A stretch of DNA of 64,000 nucleotides from CAVQEK01 sp964596645. Its GTDB lineage: Bacteria; Bacteroidota; Bacteroidia; Cytophagales; Cyclobacteriaceae. Under the pieces are notes generated by a model. It was not told where the DNA came from. It did not search any database and worked only from the letters and a program-made list of their open reading frames with translations. The DNA lies in NCBI GenBank assembly GCA_964596645.1, contig CAZQVB010000001.1:1-64000 (forward strand), written 5' to 3'. Made by a program: the position numbers and the translations under genes. This document shows, piece by piece, positions 61,133 through 64,000 of this stretch; position 1 is the stretch's first letter, and every line of letters begins with the position of its first letter.

Positions 61133-64000
61133 TTAAAATGACAGGTTCAGACCAAACAAGACATACTTGGGAATGGAAACTTCCGCATAAGCAGCCGATT
61201 CGGGATCAACAAACGGAAACTCGGTGAATGTGAAATAATCATGCAAATTCACATATACCCTTGCCTTAGCCAGACCGACCTTACTGATAATCGACTGGGG
61301 CATCATGTAAGACAGTGTGATGTCTTTGATCCGGGTGAAGCTGGCATCGTACACCGAGATAGAGCCTAAAGGCGTGGGGCCAGCGTTGATGCGTGGCCTG
61401 AACCAGGTATTGGAAGGATTTTCCGGTGTCCAGTAGTCGTAGGGCGCCTTATTGAAACGCGCCGAAACACCTTCTTCAATATACCTGCGATCGATACCTT
61501 GTACGGTCTGCACAAATATGTTCAGGCTCAGGTTTTTATAGGTAAATGTACTGCTGAGGCCACCGAGCCAGTCGGGCTGTTCCACTCCTACAATAACACG
61601 GTCTGAACCATCTATCCTACCATCATCATTCTGATCGACGATGCGTACATCGCCCGGTGCCCGATCCGGCGTGGCCGATTCGGCTATTTCATCCTCCTGC
61701 CCTGTTTGCCATATACCATCCGCTTCAAAATCGAATATGACATTAAGCGGCTCACCGATAAACCATTCATTCTGAATGTCATCGTTCTGATCTCCATACA
61801 GATCGGTGATTTCATTGTCGTTGGCGCTAAAATTTAGGTTCACATTCCACTTAAAGTCAGTGGTGTTCACAGGTATCGCGTTGAGTGCCACTTCAAAACC
61901 GACATTCTTCAGCCTGCCAATGTTGAACAAAATATCATTTTGGCCGGTCATCTTAGGCAGTTCACGGCGCAGCAGCAGATCGTCGGTCTGCGTGTGGTAA
62001 AAGTCGAAAGAGCCGCTTAGCCTGCCGGCTATCAGCGAATAATCGAGGCCGGCGTTGAGTGTAGTAGCCCGCTCCCAGCCGAGGTTGTCATTGCGCAGGC
62101 TGTTTAGTTTAACACCGCCTACTACCGTTTCACCAAACACGTACGCCACATTGCGCAGCAGGGGCAACGATCGGTATGTACCCACTGCCTGGTTGCCAAC
62201 TGTTCCATAAGAAAGCCGAATTTTCACATCGTCCATCCAATTGATGCCCTGCATAAATGGCTCGTTGGTGATCCTCCATGCCACGGCAGCAGAAGGGAAC
62301 GTGCCGTACTTGGTGTTGCGCGCAAAACCAGAGTAACCGTCCCTGCGCACGGTGCCGGTGATGTAGTATTTCTCTCTGTAATTGTAATTGAACCGGCCCA
62401 TGTAAGACACCAAATCCCATTCACTTCTAAAATTTCCGCCGGGCAGTATCGGATTTTCACCTGCATTGAGGTTGTACCACAGTAAGTCGTCGGTCACAAA
62501 TCCTGAAGCTCCTGAGGTCACACGTTCAAAATCTGACGATTGCCGGCTATACAATCCGGTGATGTCAATGCTGTGGTCGTCAAACTGCTTTTGGTATTTC
62601 ACAATGTTCTCCCAGGTATAGTCCCACAGTCGCGATTCCCGCACTTCTGCCAGGCCATTGTTGGCATCGCCCAGCCAGGTGCCGCGTGGCCAATATAGGG
62701 CCTCCTTGGTATTGCGCAGCGTGGTGCCGAAATTCATCCGGTAAGAAAGCCCGCTGACGAATTCCGGCTGAATCTCGAAATAGATATTATTGAAAAAGTT
62801 GGTAAAGTTGTTTGCCTGAGTAGAGAGCTCATTTTCTGCAACAGGGTTTACCAACAACTCATCATTTGCCTGTGGAAACTGCGCAAAAGAGCCATCATCT
62901 TCATAGATTCTGGAAAATGGGCTGAGCCTGTAATAAGCCGGCTGGTTGTTGATGCCCCACACCACGCGCTCGTAATCATTATAACTGAAGAGCAGGTTGT
63001 CGCCCACTTTGAGCCAGGGCGCTATGGAGGCAATCTCCATGTTATTCTTCAAGGTGACGCGGCTAAAGCCCGTGCTCTTTTGAAGCCCCTCCTCATCTAC
63101 ATAAGAGATGGAAAAGTAATCTCTAATGCTTTCGTTGCCGGTATTCACACTGATCTGATAGTCTTGCCGCATGGCGTCGCGGTTGAGCATCTCATCCATC
63201 CAATCCACTGATTCGCCGCGTTCCCAACTTTTCAGCTCGTTCAGTTCCAGTATGCGTTCTGCTATTTCAGCCTCCGGTTCATTGCCTGTAATAGTTCCCT
63301 CGGTGATGTGCGCTGCACGGCGAAAATCATAAAATTGTTCGGCGTTCATCAGCTCATATTCTACGGCTTCGTTTTGAACAGACCAGGAGGCATTGAGCTC
63401 GATGGTGGTTTTGCCACTCACCCCACGCTTTGTGGTGATCAGTATGACGCCACTGGCTGCACGCGAACCATATATGGCGGAGGCCGATGCGTCTTTTAGT
63501 ACTTCTACAGAAGTAATGTCGTTGGGATTGATGTCGCGGATATCGCCAGCAAAGGGGATACCGTCTACCACTATCAATGGTTCGCTATTGGCTGTTATGC
63601 TGTTCAACCCTCGAATTTGTATACTGCCACTGGTGCCCGGCTGGCCAGACCCCCTGGTGATGTTGAGCCCGGGCACTGAGGCCTGCAAAGCCTGAAATAA
63701 GTTGGGATTGGCATTTTGTTCTAATTTCTCAGAGGACACAGAAGCTACAGCACCCACTATATCGCTTTTCTTTTGTGTGCCGTAGCCCACCACTACTATT
63801 TCTTCCAGCGAGGTAAGATCGGGCAGTAGGGTAAGATCAATCACAGTACGATTGCCCACCACCACTTCTTCAGATACAAAGCCAACTGAGCTGAATACCA
63901 GGACAGATTCCTGGGTGGGCACATCAATGGCATAATTGCCATCCAGATCGGTCACAGTGCCAAAGGCTGTGCCTTTGATGATCACGTTCACTCCGGGCAA
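61133..64000 (-). CDS. SusC/RagA family TonB-linked outer-membrane transporter (5' end outside window)
   Basis: At least 955 residues; the true start and signal peptide lie beyond 64000. The visible N-terminus is the carboxypeptidase-like regulatory domain (PGVNVIIKGTAFGTVTDLDG), followed by the TonB box region EEIVVVGYGTQKKSDIVGAV. The plug spans about 90-200 (IQIRGLNSITANSEPLIVVDGIP in outline; VEVLKDASASAIYGSRAASG). The 22-strand barrel ends with aromatic FGLNLSF. It imports glycans across the outer membrane with SusD. Confidence 0.95.
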   Translation of the reverse strand: MPGVNVIIKGTAFGTVTDLDGNYAIDVPTQESVLVFSSVGFVSEEVVVGNRTVIDLTLLPDLTSLEEIVVVGYGTQKKSDIVGAVASVSSEKLEQNANPNLFQALQASVPGLNITRGSGQPGTSGSIQIRGLNSITANSEPLIVVDGIPFAGDIRDINPNDITSVEVLKDASASAIYGSRAASGVILITTKRGVSGKTTIELNASWSVQNEAVEYELMNAEQFYDFRRAAHITEGTITGNEPEAEIAERILELNELKSWERGESVDWMDEMLNRDAMRQDYQISVNTGNESIRDYFSISYVDEEGLQKSTGFSRVTLKNNMEIASIAPWLKVGDNLLFSYNDYERVVWGINNQPAYYRLSPFSRIYEDDGSFAQFPQANDELLVNPVAENELSTQANNFTNFFNNIYFEIQPEFVSGLSYRMNFGTTLRNTKEALYWPRGTWLGDANNGLAEVRESRLWDYTWENIVKYQKQFDDHSIDITGLYSRQSSDFERVTSGASGFVTDDLLWYNLNAGENPILPGGNFRSEWDLVSYMGRFNYNYREKYYITGTVRRDGYSGFARNTKYGTFPSAAVAWRITNEPFMQGINWMDDVKIRLSYGTVGNQAVGTYRSLPLLRNVAYVFGETVVGGVKLNSLRNDNLGWERATTLNAGLDYSLIAGRLSGSFDFYHTQTDDLLLRRELPKMTGQNDILFNIGRLKNVGFEVALNAIPVNTTDFKWNVNLNFSANDNEITDLYGDQNDDIQNEWFIGEPLNVIFDFEADGIWQTGQEDEIAESATPDRAPGDVRIVDQNDDGRIDGSDRVIVGVEQPDWLGGLSSTFTYKNLSLNIFVQTVQGIDRRYIEEGVSARFNKAPYDYWTPENPSNTWFRPRINAGPTPLGSISVYDASFTRIKDITLSYMMPQSIISKVGLAKARVYVNLHDYFTFTEFPFVDPESAAYAEVSIPKYVLFGLNLSF

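Noticed and set aside
1..64000. CRISPR arrays, tRNA, rRNA, insertion sequences and riboswitches
   Set aside because: None could be recognised by eye; the direct repeats found are protein-coding or a single tandem duplication.

Overview
The window looks like a chromosomal segment of a Bacteroidota bacterium, most likely from the Cytophagales side. It holds a SusC/SusD pair, a type IX secretion sorting domain, SprB-type repeats, a histone H1-like small protein, the long Bacteroidota form of amidophosphoribosyltransferase, an sphingolipid/capnoid-type acyltransferase, and several promoters of the phylum-specific form (TTTG, 19-21 bases, TAnnTTTG). Base composition is near half G+C and even. I see no rRNA, tRNA, CRISPR array, insertion sequence or phage.

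Region 1 (1-13.4 kb, all minus strand) is the unusual part. Reading in the transcribed direction, it encodes a three-module TIR-like protein, a nucleotide-translocase-like MFS protein fused to HEAT repeats and a cyclic-nucleotide-binding-like domain, a second three-module TIR-like protein, a membrane-spanning STAND NTPase with WD40 repeats, an outer-membrane barrel, a beta-propeller lipoprotein, and the start of a large repetitive surface protein. The second TIR-like gene has its own good promoter, and the four genes from it onward are packed like one operon. I read this as an envelope-spanning STAND/TIR signalling or conflict system; its function is unproven.

Region 2 (13.5-25.4 kb) is mixed. 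It contains a GalU/glucuronokinase-like pair, envelope lipoproteins, a serine-hydrolase-fold protein whose nucleophile position is alanine, a D-2-hydroxyacid dehydrogenase, an OmpA/TSP3 protein, a GxxExxY protein with an in-frame 333-bp tandem duplication, and a secreted glycosidase.

Region 3 (25.7-37 kb) contains an SprB-repeat/cytochrome lipoprotein, CsbD, MgtC, and a Fur-family regulator in one unit with a lipoprotein. The promoter of that unit carries a perfect 17-bp palindrome over its -33 element. An M61 peptidase, the ligA-DUF6913-dapA operon, a histone H1-like protein and a serine palmitoyltransferase-like enzyme follow.

Region 4 (37-56.8 kb) is largely core metabolism and envelope: AccC, an exported degenerate phosphatase/arsenate-reductase homologue, the smpB-C40 peptidase-HNH operon, YdcF, DinB, a LytS/LytTR two-component system, DUF502, a FadL-like barrel, FabH, the ddl-PASTA-T9SS protein set, a PurF-like protein, a LemA-like lipoprotein and a dipeptidase.

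Region 5 (56.8-64 kb, minus strand) is a polysaccharide-utilisation-type locus: SusC (cut by the window edge), SusD, a terminator, then an oligogalacturonate-lyase-like propeller lipoprotein and an all-helical-looking lipoprotein. Start codons were moved inward wherever a signal peptide, conserved N-terminus or upstream gene made the longest reading frame unlikely.
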